A stretch of DNA of 64,000 nucleotides from Desulfarculus baarsii DSM 2075 (GTDB lineage Bacteria; Desulfobacterota; Desulfarculia; Desulfarculales; Desulfarculaceae): assembly GCF_000143965.1 (NCBI RefSeq), contig NC_014365.1, forward strand, positions 399,501 to 463,500, read 5' to 3'. Positions 31,842 through 41,268 of the stretch are shown in pieces. The notes under the pieces were generated by a model. It was not told the DNA's origin. It made no database searches and worked only from the letters and a program-made list of their open reading frames with translations. A program made the position numbers and the translations under genes. The stretch's first letter is position 1; each line of letters starts with the position of its first letter.

Positions 31842-33487
31842 ATGACCTCCAGGCCGACCAGGGCCTGGCCCGGCAGGCGAAACTCCGCCCAGGGCCGGCC
31901 GCGGTGGCCGATGATTTTTTCCATGAGGTAAAGCGATGTCAGATACAGATGATGGGCGAAATCTTCGTTTAGCTCGAAGCGGGTGGAGGTCATCAGCGAG
32001 CGGATCAGGCCCAGGGCCAGGCGGGCCTCGAAGGACGCGTCGTTGTTTTGCTGGGCAAAGGCCAGGGCAAAGGCCAGAATCTCGCGGGCGGCCGCGCCCA
32101 GGCGGCGGCGCAGGGCCGGCTCGAAGACCGGCAGACGCAGGCACGAGGCGATGAAGACGCTGACGTCCTGGGCGTAGTCGCCGGGGTCGGAGCGGTGCAG
32201 GTCCAGGTAGTGCAGGCGCTGCTGCTTGTGGTCGTAGATGATGTTGTTGAGGTTGTAATCACCGTGGATCAGCACGCTGAAAGGGCAACAAAGCTCGGCG
32301 TCGATCTCCTGCACGCGGCGCAACAGCATGCCCACCGAGGGCACCTCCAGCGGGCCGATTTGCACCGCCTCGCCCTCGAAGCGCGGGTGGACCCGGTAGA
32401 CGTCCTCCAGCCGCGACAAGAGCTGGCCGATGAAATTGGCCCGGCCGGGGCTTTCGCAACGGGTGGCCCGCCAGACCGCGCCCATGGTCTCGGTGGTCAT
32501 GAACAGGGCGTTCTGGACCACCTCGTCGGCGGCGGTCAACAGCACCTCCTGCACGGTGCAGCCGCTGAGGTACTCCAGCAACAATGAGGCCTGGCCGTTG
32601 TTTTCCTGAAAGCCGAACAAGCGCGGCGGCAGGCCGGGCATGACCTTTTGCCAGTGCTCGATGGATTGCTTCTCGGCCAGGATCTTGGCCCGGACCCCTT
32701 CCTTGAAGATGACCCGATGGGCCCGCGACGAGTCGCTCTTGTCGGCCACCGCGCCCACCTTGCAGCCCGAGCGGTTGCCCCAGAAGGAGCTGAACTCCAC
32801 CTCGGTCATGGGCGCGCCCAGGCCCGAGGCGGCCAGGGTGTCCTGCAGGGCCTCGTATTGATGAATCTTCAGGCGCTCGCCCACCAGAACGAAGATCAGC
32901 GCCTCGCCGATGTTCAACAGCGAATCGCCCATGCGCTCCAGGTAGCGATAGATGAACAGCGCCGTGACCAGCTCGCCGGTGTGCCGGCCTCGTTGCAGGT
33001 CGGTGAGTATCTGGCCCATGGTCGCCTTGAACAGGTCGTCCAGGCGGAACTCGCATTGACAGATGCCCAGGGCCAGCGACAGATCGCGGCGCTCCATGGC
33101 CGGGACGATCATCTCCAGGCCGGCCAGCACCTCGTCGAAGTAGGGCTGATAATCGTAGCGCGTCAGAAAGCGGGCCTCGCCCAGGTATTGCAGTTGGCCC
33201 ACCACGTTGACGGCGAAATCGGCGATGCGCTCGAGGTTGCTGGCCATGGTGATCAGGCAGCGCAGCAGGTTGGCCGTGGCCCGGTCCACGGGTTGGCCCA
33301 CCAGGCACGAGAACGACTTTTCCTCGATGAGGCCTTTCATCGAGTCGATGTAGTCGTCACGGTTGGTGATTTTTTCGCGCCGGGCCAGGGTCGGTTCGGC
33401 CAGGCAGCTCAGGGTCTCCTCGAGCTGCTTGCGCACCTCCAGGATCATGAAGCGAAAGTTTTCGTCAAGGCCGGCCGGCAGTTGCAT
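31838..33487 (-). CDS. PhoU-like / aminoglycoside-phosphotransferase-like fusion
   Basis: 549 residues. Residues 1-225 are a PhoU-like helical domain, with ITMASNLERIADFAVNVVGQ and, later, YRYLERMGDSLLNIGEALIF, the paired PhoU signatures that bind metal clusters. Residues about 245-549 are an APH/choline-kinase fold: SSSRAHRVIFKEGVRAK-like nucleotide lobe, the Brenner motif VLIHGDYNLNNIIYD (Asp near residue 408) and HYLDLHRSDPGDYAQD for the metal aspartate. It should be a small-molecule or protein kinase controlled through PhoU. It overlaps the ATP-grasp gene by four bases and is 24 bases after the amphi-Trp gene, so it is part of the operon. Confidence 0.85.
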   Translation of the reverse strand: MQLPAGLDENFRFMILEVRKQLEETLSCLAEPTLARREKITNRDDYIDSMKGLIEEKSFSCLVGQPVDRATANLLRCLITMASNLERIADFAVNVVGQLQYLGEARFLTRYDYQPYFDEVLAGLEMIVPAMERRDLSLALGICQCEFRLDDLFKATMGQILTDLQRGRHTGELVTALFIYRYLERMGDSLLNIGEALIFVLVGERLKIHQYEALQDTLAASGLGAPMTEVEFSSFWGNRSGCKVGAVADKSDSSRAHRVIFKEGVRAKILAEKQSIEHWQKVMPGLPPRLFGFQENNGQASLLLEYLSGCTVQEVLLTAADEVVQNALFMTTETMGAVWRATRCESPGRANFIGQLLSRLEDVYRVHPRFEGEAVQIGPLEVPSVGMLLRRVQEIDAELCCPFSVLIHGDYNLNNIIYDHKQQRLHYLDLHRSDPGDYAQDVSVFIASCLRLPVFEPALRRRLGAAAREILAFALAFAQQNNDASFEARLALGLIRSLMTSTRFELNEDFAHHLYLTSLYLMEKIIGHRGRPWAEFRLPGQALVGLEVI

Positions 33488-33511
33488 GATGTTTTATCCG
33501 CCTTGGGCCGC

Positions 33512-33799
33512 TTAACGGCCGTCATCGCCCATGGTCATCGGCCGCACGGCCAGGTCGCCTTCGCCCAGGCTTTCCTCGTTCCAGCGGAACTTGAGGGTCA
33601 GCTTCATCTGCTCGTCCTTGCGCTTGGCCTCCACCTCCAGCTTGATCAGACCTTGGGGTTTGAGCACCAGGCGCTTGTTTTCGGTGCAAAACAACAGCGC
33701 CCCCTGCTTGAGCCCGGCGCTGAGGGCCTCCAGGTAGCCGACGATGGACTGGCTGTCTTGCAGGGAGACGTGCTTGAAGCTGTTGTCCGACGAAGACAT
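33512..33799 (-). CDS. Amphi-Trp domain protein
   Basis: 95 residues, one complete amphi-Trp domain. The helix SIVGYLEALSAGLKQGALLF is followed by strands ENKRLVLKPQGLIKLEVEA and the ending KLTLKFRWNEES with the conserved tryptophan. Cytoplasmic, no enzyme motif. Gaps of 24 bases separate it from genes on both sides. Probably a binding partner or substrate of the GAK enzymes. Confidence 0.87.
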   Translation of the reverse strand: MSSSDNSFKHVSLQDSQSIVGYLEALSAGLKQGALLFCTENKRLVLKPQGLIKLEVEAKRKDEQMKLTLKFRWNEESLGEGDLAVRPMTMGDDGR

Positions 33800-33823
33800 G
33801 GGTTCGTTCTCCAGATTGGTGGT

Positions 33824-34975
33824 TCAGGCCAGGCGGCCGCGATATTGGTCGATGACCCGGTCGCGGTCCATGCCGGCCAGCATCAGGGCCTTGCGGATGG
33901 CCGGGTCGTCCCAGGCCGGTTGCAGGCCCACCTCGCGGGCGGCCTTTTGGCGGTCTTGCAACTCGGGGGGCTTGGCCTTTTCGCTCATGTGCGTATCGTC
34001 GCCCATGAAGACAAGCAGGCGGCGTTCGCCGTGGGCGCGGGATTTGTTCTGGCGGTTGAGCACGCCGATGAGAAACTCGGTGTATTCGCGCGATTGCGGG
34101 TTCCAGACCTCGTAGCCGTCCACGTCGTAGTCGGCCAGCAAGATGGGCCAGAACTGCTCGGGATGGGGGATGACCACGCCGGCCCCCAGGCCGCGCGCCT
34201 CTTCGATGACCTCGCTGGCCCGATAGAAATATTGCAAGGAAAACTCGCGCTTGACGATCTGCTTGACCGCCTTGGCCAGCAACAGCGCCCGGCTGATCAT
34301 GCGCTCCGGTCGCCAGGGGCGCTGGGCGGCGATGAACTCGCTGACCAGCTTGTTCTTGATCATCATCGGCGGGACGTCAGACTCGTGATCGGCCAGCAGG
34401 GCGCGCAGGCGGGCGGCGCAATCGCGGACAAAGGCCACGACCTCGTCGTTGGCCCCGGTCTCGGCGGCGGCCTCTTGCATGCGGGCATCCCAGGCCGGCT
34501 CGACGATGGAGTCGATGAACTCCCACAACTGGCCGCCGCGATATTTGAAGGTGTGCGAAAGCATCGAACGCAGCACGTCGGCCCGCTCCACGGCCTCGGC
34601 GCGCATGTGCAGCAAAAGCTGGACCTTGCGGTTGAAGCCCGACGAATAGCAGTCGATCTCCACGCCGGCCAGTTCGCCCAGGCAGAGCAGCTCGTTGTGC
34701 TGGGTGGGGATGATCAACTGATTCTGGCGGTTGGGGTAGCTGGCCGCCAGGCGGGCCATGGTCAGCTCGATGGGGATCCACTCCGGGTGCCAATGCACGG
34801 CCAGCACCGCGCGCTGGCGCGGATGAACCGCCGGCGGGGCGACCAGCCGCGCCCGCTGCTCGGCGCTCAGCTCCACCGAGACCAGGTCGCGGAAGATCTC
34901 CTCGTCCAGTCGCTCTTGGTCTTCCGGGCCTGGGCCCGCCGCTTTGTTGTCGATTTCGATGTTGGCCGTGGTCAT
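33824..34975 (-). CDS. PHP-like phosphoesterase-type protein, first gene of the GAK operon
   Basis: 383 residues from ATG 34975, with AGGGAG 6 bases upstream; the frame is open to 35071, but that part lacks a ribosome-binding site. Four spaced motifs fit the PHP metal-site pattern: LAVHWHPEWIP (HxH), AGVVIPHPEQFWPIL, DVDGYEVWNPQSREY and LVFMGDDTHMSEK. PHP enzymes hydrolyse phosphoesters such as histidinol phosphate or nucleic acids. This protein is longer and more diverged than typical members, so the call is moderate. Its place at the head of the operon suggests it prepares or removes a phosphorylated substrate for the GAK enzymes. Confidence 0.68.
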   Translation of the reverse strand: MTTANIEIDNKAAGPGPEDQERLDEEIFRDLVSVELSAEQRARLVAPPAVHPRQRAVLAVHWHPEWIPIELTMARLAASYPNRQNQLIIPTQHNELLCLGELAGVEIDCYSSGFNRKVQLLLHMRAEAVERADVLRSMLSHTFKYRGGQLWEFIDSIVEPAWDARMQEAAAETGANDEVVAFVRDCAARLRALLADHESDVPPMMIKNKLVSEFIAAQRPWRPERMISRALLLAKAVKQIVKREFSLQYFYRASEVIEEARGLGAGVVIPHPEQFWPILLADYDVDGYEVWNPQSREYTEFLIGVLNRQNKSRAHGERRLLVFMGDDTHMSEKAKPPELQDRQKAAREVGLQPAWDDPAIRKALMLAGMDRDRVIDQYRGRLA

Positions 34976-35451
34976 GCAAAACTCCCTCGCGACGGGCCGC
35001 TTCCCGGGCCTTTCAAAGCTAGCAAGACAAGTTGTCAGGGGTGTTGCGGCAGTGTTACAAACCGCGCACAACGGGCGGGTTTATTTCATAGTTTGAAGAG
35101 GAAAGCCCGGTCGCGTAAAGCGTTTTTGATTGCCGCCGCTTTGTTTTGGCCGCCGTGGGCCGCGGCGGCCAAGAAACTGGACGATCGGTCAAAAAAATCG
35201 TAATGACCGCACATTTCTGTGTACATGGCGCTTCAGGCGTTATAAATTATTTTTGCATCAAAAACCGTGTTGCGGTCGCTAAACGGCCGTTAATACGTGC
35301 ATGCGCGTGTTTTTGCGCCATTTTGTCAACGGAGAGTCTTGTTTTGGCCTCAATCACCGAGGGCCAATAAAAGCAACCCTTTCGCCAGAGCACCACGACC
35401 CGGCGGCCGGAACTGCCCGCGCCGCGCTGGCCCCCAACGTCGGAGAAAAAA
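34976..35451. other. Divergent intergenic region, no gene
   Basis: 476 bases between the GAK operon and the acyl-CoA ligase operon. It is partly AT-rich (35225-35260, with TATAAAT at 35241) and has a GC hairpin GGCCGCC/GCGGCGGCC at about 35149-35174. Small open frames here have no usable ribosome-binding site. It must hold two opposing promoters, but I cannot place them with confidence. Confidence 0.5.
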
Positions 35452-37104
35452 ATGAACGTCGCTCATCATTCGTCCTGGCCCAATCGCATGCCCAAGAAGC
35501 TCGATTATCCCCAGACGCCCCTGCACGACCTGCTGGCCACCAGCGCCCGCAGGTTTCCCGACAAGCCCGGCGTGATCTACTACGGCCAGGTCATCACCTA
35601 CGCCCAGCTCTGGGATCAGGCCCAGCGGCTGGCCGGGGCCCTGGCGGCCATGGGCCTGCAAAAGGGCGACCGCGTGGCGCTTTACATGCAAAACTGCCCC
35701 CACTATCTGATCGGCTGCTTTGGCGTCTACGCCGCCGGCGGCGTGGTGGCCCCCTTGAACCCCATGCTGGTCGAGCGCGAGCTTTACAACATCGTCGGCG
35801 ACAGCGGGGCCAGGTTTATCATCACCACCACCGAGCTTTACGGCCGGGTGGCGCCCATCGCCGCCGATCTGGGCGTGGAGCGGGTCATCTGCGGCTCGTT
35901 GTGGGACTACATGCCCGAAAACCCGGCCATCCCCGCGCCCGACTTCATGGCCGCCACGCCCAGGGCCATCGACGGCGCCGCCGCCTGGCTGGAGACCCTG
36001 GCCAGCGCCCCTGGCGCGCCCCAGGTCGATATCGACATCAAAGCCGACCTGGCCATGCTGCCCTACACCGCCGGCTCCACCGGCCTGCCCAAGGGCTGCA
36101 TGCACACCCACGCCACGGTCATGTCCAACGTCTGGAGCGCCATGTACTGGACCCAGCTCTCCAGCGGGGCCAACGTGCTGTCTTGCCTGCCCTTTTTTCA
36201 CGTGACCGGTTTCGTGCACAGCCTGGCCGCGCCCCTGGCCGCCGGGGCCACCCTGGTCATGCTCACCCGCTGGGACCGCGAGGCCGCCCTCCAGGCCGTC
36301 GAAAAATACGGCGTGACGCATTTTGTCAACATCACCGCCATGATGGCCGACATCCTCTCGGCCAAGGATATCGAAAGCCGCGACCTTGCCAGCCTGCAAA
36401 TGGTCGGCGGCGGCGGCGCGCCCCTGCCGGTGGCCCTGGGCCAGCGCCTCAAAGACCTCACCGGCCTGGACTACGTCGAGGGCTACGGCATGACCGAGAC
36501 CATCAGCCAGACCCACTTCAACCCCTGCGACAAGGTCAAGCTGGGCTCCATCGGCATCCCCGATTTTGGCGTCGACGCCCGCGTCATCGACATCGAGACC
36601 TTGCGGGAGCTGCCCGCCGGCCAGCAGGGCGAACTGGTCATCCACGGCCCGGAGATCATGCTGGGCTATTGGAACAAGCCCGTCGAGACCAAGGAGGCCT
36701 TCATCGAGCTGGGCGGCAAGCGCTTTCTGCGCACCGGCGACATCTGCCGCATGGACGAAGAAGGCTACTTTTTCATCACCGACCGCCTGAAGCGCATGAT
36801 CAACGCCGCCGGCTTCAAGGTCTGGCCCGCCGAGATCGAGGCCGTGCTCTACAAGCACCCCCATGTGCTGGAGGCCTGCGTGATCAGCGCGCCCGACGCC
36901 AAGCGCCAGGAGACCGTCAAGGCCCTGATCGTGGCCAAGCCCGGCTGCCAGCCCGACCCCGAGGAGATCATGGCTTGGTCGCGCAAGGAAATGTCGGCCT
37001 ACAAGGCCCCGCGCATCGTCGAGATCGTTGCGGCCCTACCCAAAAGCGGCGCGGGCAAGATATTGTGGAGACAGGTCCAAGAGCAGGAAATGGCCAAACG
37101 CTAA
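35452..37104 (+). CDS. AMP-forming acyl-CoA synthetase (fatty-acid CoA ligase type)
   Basis: 550 residues of the ANL superfamily. P-loop LPYTAGSTGLPKGCMHTHAT, adenylate motif GYGMTETISQTH, hinge TGDICRMDEEGYFFITDR followed by LKRMINAAGFKVWPAEIE, and the catalytic lysine in PKSGAGKILWR at the C-terminus. Activates a carboxylic acid to its acyl-AMP and then the CoA thioester; chain length or aromatic preference is not readable. The start ATG 35452 has GGAG 7 bases before it. The phosphotriesterase-like gene follows 23 bases later, so the pair probably acts on one carbon source. Confidence 0.92.
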   Translation: MNVAHHSSWPNRMPKKLDYPQTPLHDLLATSARRFPDKPGVIYYGQVITYAQLWDQAQRLAGALAAMGLQKGDRVALYMQNCPHYLIGCFGVYAAGGVVAPLNPMLVERELYNIVGDSGARFIITTTELYGRVAPIAADLGVERVICGSLWDYMPENPAIPAPDFMAATPRAIDGAAAWLETLASAPGAPQVDIDIKADLAMLPYTAGSTGLPKGCMHTHATVMSNVWSAMYWTQLSSGANVLSCLPFFHVTGFVHSLAAPLAAGATLVMLTRWDREAALQAVEKYGVTHFVNITAMMADILSAKDIESRDLASLQMVGGGGAPLPVALGQRLKDLTGLDYVEGYGMTETISQTHFNPCDKVKLGSIGIPDFGVDARVIDIETLRELPAGQQGELVIHGPEIMLGYWNKPVETKEAFIELGGKRFLRTGDICRMDEEGYFFITDRLKRMINAAGFKVWPAEIEAVLYKHPHVLEACVISAPDAKRQETVKALIVAKPGCQPDPEEIMAWSRKEMSAYKAPRIVEIVAALPKSGAGKILWRQVQEQEMAKR

Positions 37105-37127
37105 CTTAAATATAAAGGGGAGTACTC

Positions 37128-38117
37128 ATGGCCGCCAAAATGGTCAACACGGTCGCCGGGCCGGTCAGCGCCGACGAACTGGGCCTGACGCTCATGCACG
37201 AACACATCGTTTTCGGCTACCCTGGCTGGAACGGCGACGTGACCCTGGGCGCCTTCGACCGCCCGGCCGCGGTCAAGCAGGCGGTGGAGACGCTGTCGGC
37301 GCTGAAACAGGCCTTTGGCCTGGGCACGCTGGTCGACGCCACGCCCAACGAGACCGGCCGCGATCCGTTGCTGCTCAAGGAGGTCTCGGAAAAATCGGGC
37401 GTCAACATCGTCTGTTCCACTGGCTACTACAGCCAGGCCGAGGGCGGCGCGGCCTACTTCGCCTTCCGGGCCAGCCTGGGCGACGCCGTGGCCGAGATCC
37501 GCGAGATGTTTTTGACCGAGCTGACCAAGGGCGTGGCCGACACCGGCGTGAGGCCCGGCGTGATCAAGCTGGCCTCCAGCCAGGGCCAGATCACCGATTA
37601 CGAGAAAATGTTCTTCACCGCCGCCGTGGCCGCCCAGAAAGAAACCGGCGCGCCGATCATCACCCACACCGAGCATGGCACCATGGGCCCCGAGCAGGCC
37701 AAGTTCCTGCTCGAGCTGGGCGCCGACCCCAAGCGGACGATGATCGGCCACATGTGCGACAACCTGGACCTGGACTATCAAGAGGCCGTGCTGAGGCAGG
37801 GCGTCTATGTCTCGTGGGACCGCATGGGCCTGCAAGGCCTGGCCGGCTGCCCGATGGAGGCGACGCGCTACCCGGTGCTTAACGAGCTGATTCAGCGCGG
37901 CTGGGCCAAGCAGCTCATGCTCTCCCACGACAGCATCAACACCTGGCTGGGCCGGCCCCTCAGCATCCCCGAGGCGGCCCTGCCCATGGTCATCGACTGG
38001 CGGCCCGACCACATCTTCAACAAAGTGGCCCCGGCCCTGTTGGCCGGCGGCGCGACCCAGGCCGACCTGGACGTCATCTTGAAAGACAACCCCCGGCGCT
38101 TGTTCGCCGGCGTCTAG
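37128..38117 (+). CDS. Phosphotriesterase-family amidohydrolase
   Basis: 329 residues, TIM-barrel metal hydrolase. Metal motifs: LMHEHIVFG (HxH), the bridging lysine in RPGVIKLASSQGQ, ITHTEHGTMG, IGHMCDN and the aspartate in LSHDSINTW. Members hydrolyse lactones, esters or phosphotriesters; in an operon with a CoA ligase, a lactone or ester feeding the acid to the ligase is the sensible guess. Good ribosome-binding site AAAGGGGAG before ATG 37128. A strong terminator follows. Confidence 0.9.
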   Translation: MAAKMVNTVAGPVSADELGLTLMHEHIVFGYPGWNGDVTLGAFDRPAAVKQAVETLSALKQAFGLGTLVDATPNETGRDPLLLKEVSEKSGVNIVCSTGYYSQAEGGAAYFAFRASLGDAVAEIREMFLTELTKGVADTGVRPGVIKLASSQGQITDYEKMFFTAAVAAQKETGAPIITHTEHGTMGPEQAKFLLELGADPKRTMIGHMCDNLDLDYQEAVLRQGVYVSWDRMGLQGLAGCPMEATRYPVLNELIQRGWAKQLMLSHDSINTWLGRPLSIPEAALPMVIDWRPDHIFNKVAPALLAGGATQADLDVILKDNPRRLFAGV

Positions 38118-38142
38118 CCCGTCAAGCGGCCCAGCCGCGCGG

Positions 38143-38182
38143 CCCCGGCGGAATTGCCTCTCCGCCGGGGCATTTTTTCTTT
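38143..38182 (+). terminator. Intrinsic terminator after the phosphotriesterase gene
   Basis: CCCCGGCGGA (38143-38152) pairs perfectly with TCCGCCGGGG (38161-38170), followed by CATTTTTTCTTT. Confidence 0.9.
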
Positions 38183-38194
38183 ATTGATCAGGAG

Positions 38195-38224
38195 TTGGCC
38201 CAGCGCCGGGCTTTGGGTTACAAT
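38195..38224 (+). promoter_or_regulatory. uvrB promoter
   Basis: TTGGCC (38195-38200), 18-base spacer, TACAAT (38219-38224), 68 bases before the uvrB ATG. No LexA-like box is obvious nearby. Confidence 0.5.
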
Positions 38225-38291
38225 TGGTCGTCTGATTGCTGATTTCGGCCTCGTCGGCCGCTGGCGCGCATTTTTTCCACCGGGACGGCCC

Positions 38292-40331
38292 ATGGACTTC
38301 GGTTCCGAACAGACCTTTCAATATTGGCGCACCGCGCCCAGCCAGGCCCAGTTCAAGCTGGAAAGCGACTACCAGCCCCAGGGCGATCAACCCCAGGCCA
38401 TAGCCCAGCTTACGGCGGGCCTGGCCCAGGGCTGCAAGCGCCAGGTGCTTTTGGGCGTCACCGGCAGCGGCAAGACCTTCACCATGGCCAACGTCATCGC
38501 CGCCAGCGGCCTGACCACCCTGGTTCTGGCCCCCAACAAGACCCTGGCCGCCCAGCTCTATGGCGAGTTCAAGGCGCTGTTTCCCCACAACGCCGTGGAG
38601 TATTTCGTCTCGTACTATGATTATTATCAGCCCGAGGCCTATATCCCGGCCAGCGACACCTATATCGAAAAAGATTCATCGATCAACGAGCGCATCGACA
38701 AGATGCGCCACGCCGCCACCTTCGCCCTGCTCACCCGCCAGGACGTGATCATCGTCGCCAGCGTCAGTTGCATCTATGGCCTGGGCTCGCCCGAGGCCTA
38801 CGCGGGGATGCTTTTATATCTGCAACGCGGCGACCAGGTCGGCCGCGAGGCGGTGCTGCGCAAGCTGGTGGAGATGCTCTACGAGCGCAACGAGTTTTCG
38901 TTTCATCGCGGTGTCTTTCGCGCCCGGGGCGACGTGGTCGAGATCTTTCCGGCCTACGAGGAAGAACGGGCGGTGCGCATCGAGTTTTTCGGCGACGAGG
39001 TCGAGCGCATCTCGTTCATCGACCCGCTGCGCGGCGTGGCCCTGGAACAAACCGACAAGGTGGTGATCTTCCCGGCCAGCCACTACGTCACCACCGAGGG
39101 CGTGCGCGAGGCCGCCATCGCCGCCATCCGCGCCGAGCTGGCCGAGCGCATCAAATATTATGACGACAACGCCCGCTTCATCGAATCCCAGCGCATCCGC
39201 GAGCGCACGCTGTTTGACATCGAGATGATGAAAGAGCTGGGCTGGTGCCACGGCATCGAAAATTATAGCCGCCACCTCACCGGCCGCCAGCCCGGCCAGC
39301 CGCCGCCCACCCTGTTGGATTATTTTCCCAAAAAGTGGCTGCTGATCATCGACGAAAGCCACATCACCGCGCCCCAGGTGCGCGGCATGTACAACGGCGA
39401 CCGCAGCCGCAAAGCGACTCTGGTCGATTTCGGTTTTCGCCTGCCCAGCGCCCTGGATAATCGCCCGCTCAATTTCGACGAATTCAACGCCCTGCTCGAC
39501 AACGTGATCTACGTCTCGGCCACCCCGGCCGACTACGAGTTGGAACAGGCCCAGGGCGTGGTCGTCGAGCAGCTCATCCGGCCCACCGGCCTGATCGACC
39601 CCATCGTCGAGGTGCGCCCGGCCAGCGGCCAGGTCGACGACGTCATGGCCGAACTGCGCCTGGTGGCCGGCCGTGGCGAGCGGGCCCTGGTCACCACCCT
39701 GACCAAACGCATGGCCGAGGAGCTGACCGAATACCTCACCGAGGTGGGCTTGTCGGTCAAATACCTGCACAGCGACATCGACACCATCGCCAGGGTCGAG
39801 CTGCTGCAAGGCCTGCGCCGCGGCGATTTCGACATTCTGGTGGGCATCAACCTCCTGCGCGAGGGCCTGGACCTGCCCGAGGTCAGCCTGGTGGCCATCC
39901 TCGACGCCGACCGCGAGGGCTTCCTGCGCTCGACGCGCAGCCTCATCCAGACCGCCGGTCGCGCCGCCCGCAACGTCGGCGGCAAGGTCATCTTCTACGC
40001 CGATCAGATCACCGACTCCATCGCCCGGGCCATGGAGGAGACCTCGCGCCGTCGCGTCGCCCAGGAGCAATACAACCAAGAACACGGCATCACCCCCGAG
40101 TCGATCAAAAAGGCCATCGGCGCCATGCTGCCCCCGGAGATAGCCGCCGACTACCCGGCCCCGCCGCCGTTGACCGCCGCCGTGGCCGACCCAGGCGAAC
40201 TGCCGGCCATCATCGCCGATCTGCGCCGGCGCATGAAAGAGGCGGCCAAAGGGCTGCGCTTCGAGGAGGCCGCCGAACTGCGCGACCAGATCAAGGCCCT
40301 CGAGGAACAAGACCTGCTCTGGCGCGGTTAG
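38292..40331 (+). CDS. uvrB: Excinuclease ABC subunit B
   Basis: 679 residues (E. coli 673). DNA-damage verification helicase-like subunit of nucleotide excision repair. Walker [27 protein letters not shown], the damage-contacting hairpin [17 protein letters not shown] box, [26 protein letters not shown] and QTAGRAARN all lie in order. The C-terminal UVR motif for UvrA/UvrC contact is [20 protein letters not shown]. The start ATG 38292 precedes the conserved [17 protein letters not shown]; the longer frame to 38154 would include the terminator. Single gene with its own promoter. Confidence 0.98.
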   Translation: MDFGSEQTFQYWRTAPSQAQFKLESDYQPQGDQPQAIAQLTAGLAQGCKRQVLLGVTGSGKTFTMANVIAASGLTTLVLAPNKTLAAQLYGEFKALFPHNAVEYFVSYYDYYQPEAYIPASDTYIEKDSSINERIDKMRHAATFALLTRQDVIIVASVSCIYGLGSPEAYAGMLLYLQRGDQVGREAVLRKLVEMLYERNEFSFHRGVFRARGDVVEIFPAYEEERAVRIEFFGDEVERISFIDPLRGVALEQTDKVVIFPASHYVTTEGVREAAIAAIRAELAERIKYYDDNARFIESQRIRERTLFDIEMMKELGWCHGIENYSRHLTGRQPGQPPPTLLDYFPKKWLLIIDESHITAPQVRGMYNGDRSRKATLVDFGFRLPSALDNRPLNFDEFNALLDNVIYVSATPADYELEQAQGVVVEQLIRPTGLIDPIVEVRPASGQVDDVMAELRLVAGRGERALVTTLTKRMAEELTEYLTEVGLSVKYLHSDIDTIARVELLQGLRRGDFDILVGINLLREGLDLPEVSLVAILDADREGFLRSTRSLIQTAGRAARNVGGKVIFYADQITDSIARAMEETSRRRVAQEQYNQEHGITPESIKKAIGAMLPPEIAADYPAPPPLTAAVADPGELPAIIADLRRRMKEAAKGLRFEEAAELRDQIKALEEQDLLWRG

Positions 40332-40362
40332 GGCCAAACCGGCGCGGCCACGCGGCAAAGCC

Positions 40363-40390
40363 TTGCATCGGCATGGGTTTTTGGCATAAT
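40363..40390 (+). promoter_or_regulatory. Promoter of the HDOD gene
   Basis: TTGCAT (40363-40368), 16-base spacer, CATAAT (40385-40390). The expected transcript start near 40397 makes ATG 40399 nearly leaderless and favours ATG 40429. Confidence 0.55.
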
Positions 40391-40428
40391 CTCCAGGAAT
40401 GGAAAGAAGATCGCGACCAAGGGCGAAA

Positions 40429-41256
40429 ATGAGCTACCTGAGTAAAATAGCCGAAAAAGCCCAAAAAATGCCGCCGCTGCCCACCGTGGTGGCCCGAGTC
40501 CTGGAACTGACCGCCGACCCGGACTACTCCACCGCCGAGTTGATCCGGGCCATCAACATGGATCAGGCCGTCACCGCCCACGTCCTGCGGCGGGTCAACT
40601 CGGCCTTTTTTGGCCTGCGCTATCGCTGCACATCGCTCGAACAGGCCGTGCCCCAACTGGGGGCCGACAACGTGGCCGAGATCGCCCTGGACGCCGGCGT
40701 GGCCAAATTCTTCAAAGGCAGCGCGCCCATCTGGCGGCACTCCATGGCCACCGCCCTGACCGCCCGCGAGCTGGGTAAAGCGCACGGCCACGCCGACCTG
40801 GCCACCTTGCACACCTCGGCCCTGCTGCACGACGTGGGCATGCTCATCATCGCCGAGTTTCTGCGCGATGTTTACGAGGACGTGCAATACTTCGTCAAGA
40901 CCGAAGGCTACAGCCAGACCATGGCCGAACGCGAGGCCCTGGGCATCGATCACGCCGAACTGGGCGCGCGCATCGGCCAAAAATGGAAGCTGGCCCCCGA
41001 GACCGTCGAGGTCATCGCCCTGCACCACGAACCGGCCAAGGCCCGCCTGGCCCGCCAGGACACCAACATCGTCTGCCTGGCCAACCACATCGTCAACACC
41101 ATCGGCTACCGCTGCCTGGACGAGGAATACCTGGTCGACCTGCCATCGACCGTGCTTTTCGAGATGCGCCTGACCCGCCGCGAACTGGACGGCCTCACCG
41201 CCCAGGCGGCCCAATCACTGGAAAAATCCGACGAGATTCTCGAGTTGCTCCCCTAG
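40429..41256 (+). CDS. HDOD-domain signalling protein
   Basis: 275 residues from ATG 40429 (AAGG 6 bases before it; ATG 40399 would add ten basic residues). One HDOD domain: AEKAQKMPPLPTVVARVLEL, DQAVTAHVLRRVNSAFFGL, SLEQAVPQLG, and an HD-like LHTSALLHDVGMLII with ALHHEPAKA. HDOD proteins act in signalling as regulators without always being enzymes; this one keeps an H..HD..HH set, so phosphodiesterase activity is not excluded. Monocistronic, followed by a terminator. Confidence 0.9.
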   Translation: MSYLSKIAEKAQKMPPLPTVVARVLELTADPDYSTAELIRAINMDQAVTAHVLRRVNSAFFGLRYRCTSLEQAVPQLGADNVAEIALDAGVAKFFKGSAPIWRHSMATALTARELGKAHGHADLATLHTSALLHDVGMLIIAEFLRDVYEDVQYFVKTEGYSQTMAEREALGIDHAELGARIGQKWKLAPETVEVIALHHEPAKARLARQDTNIVCLANHIVNTIGYRCLDEEYLVDLPSTVLFEMRLTRRELDGLTAQAAQSLEKSDEILELLP

Positions 41257-41268
41257 CCAAGCGCGCTT

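Noticed and set aside
32648-35203. 851-codon plus-strand frame over the GAK operon
   Set aside because: It covers several coupled, conserved genes on the other strand and has no recognisable domain or ribosome-binding site.
35146-35370. Small ORF in the gap before the acyl-CoA ligase
   Set aside because: No ribosome-binding site, unusual composition, and no conserved feature.
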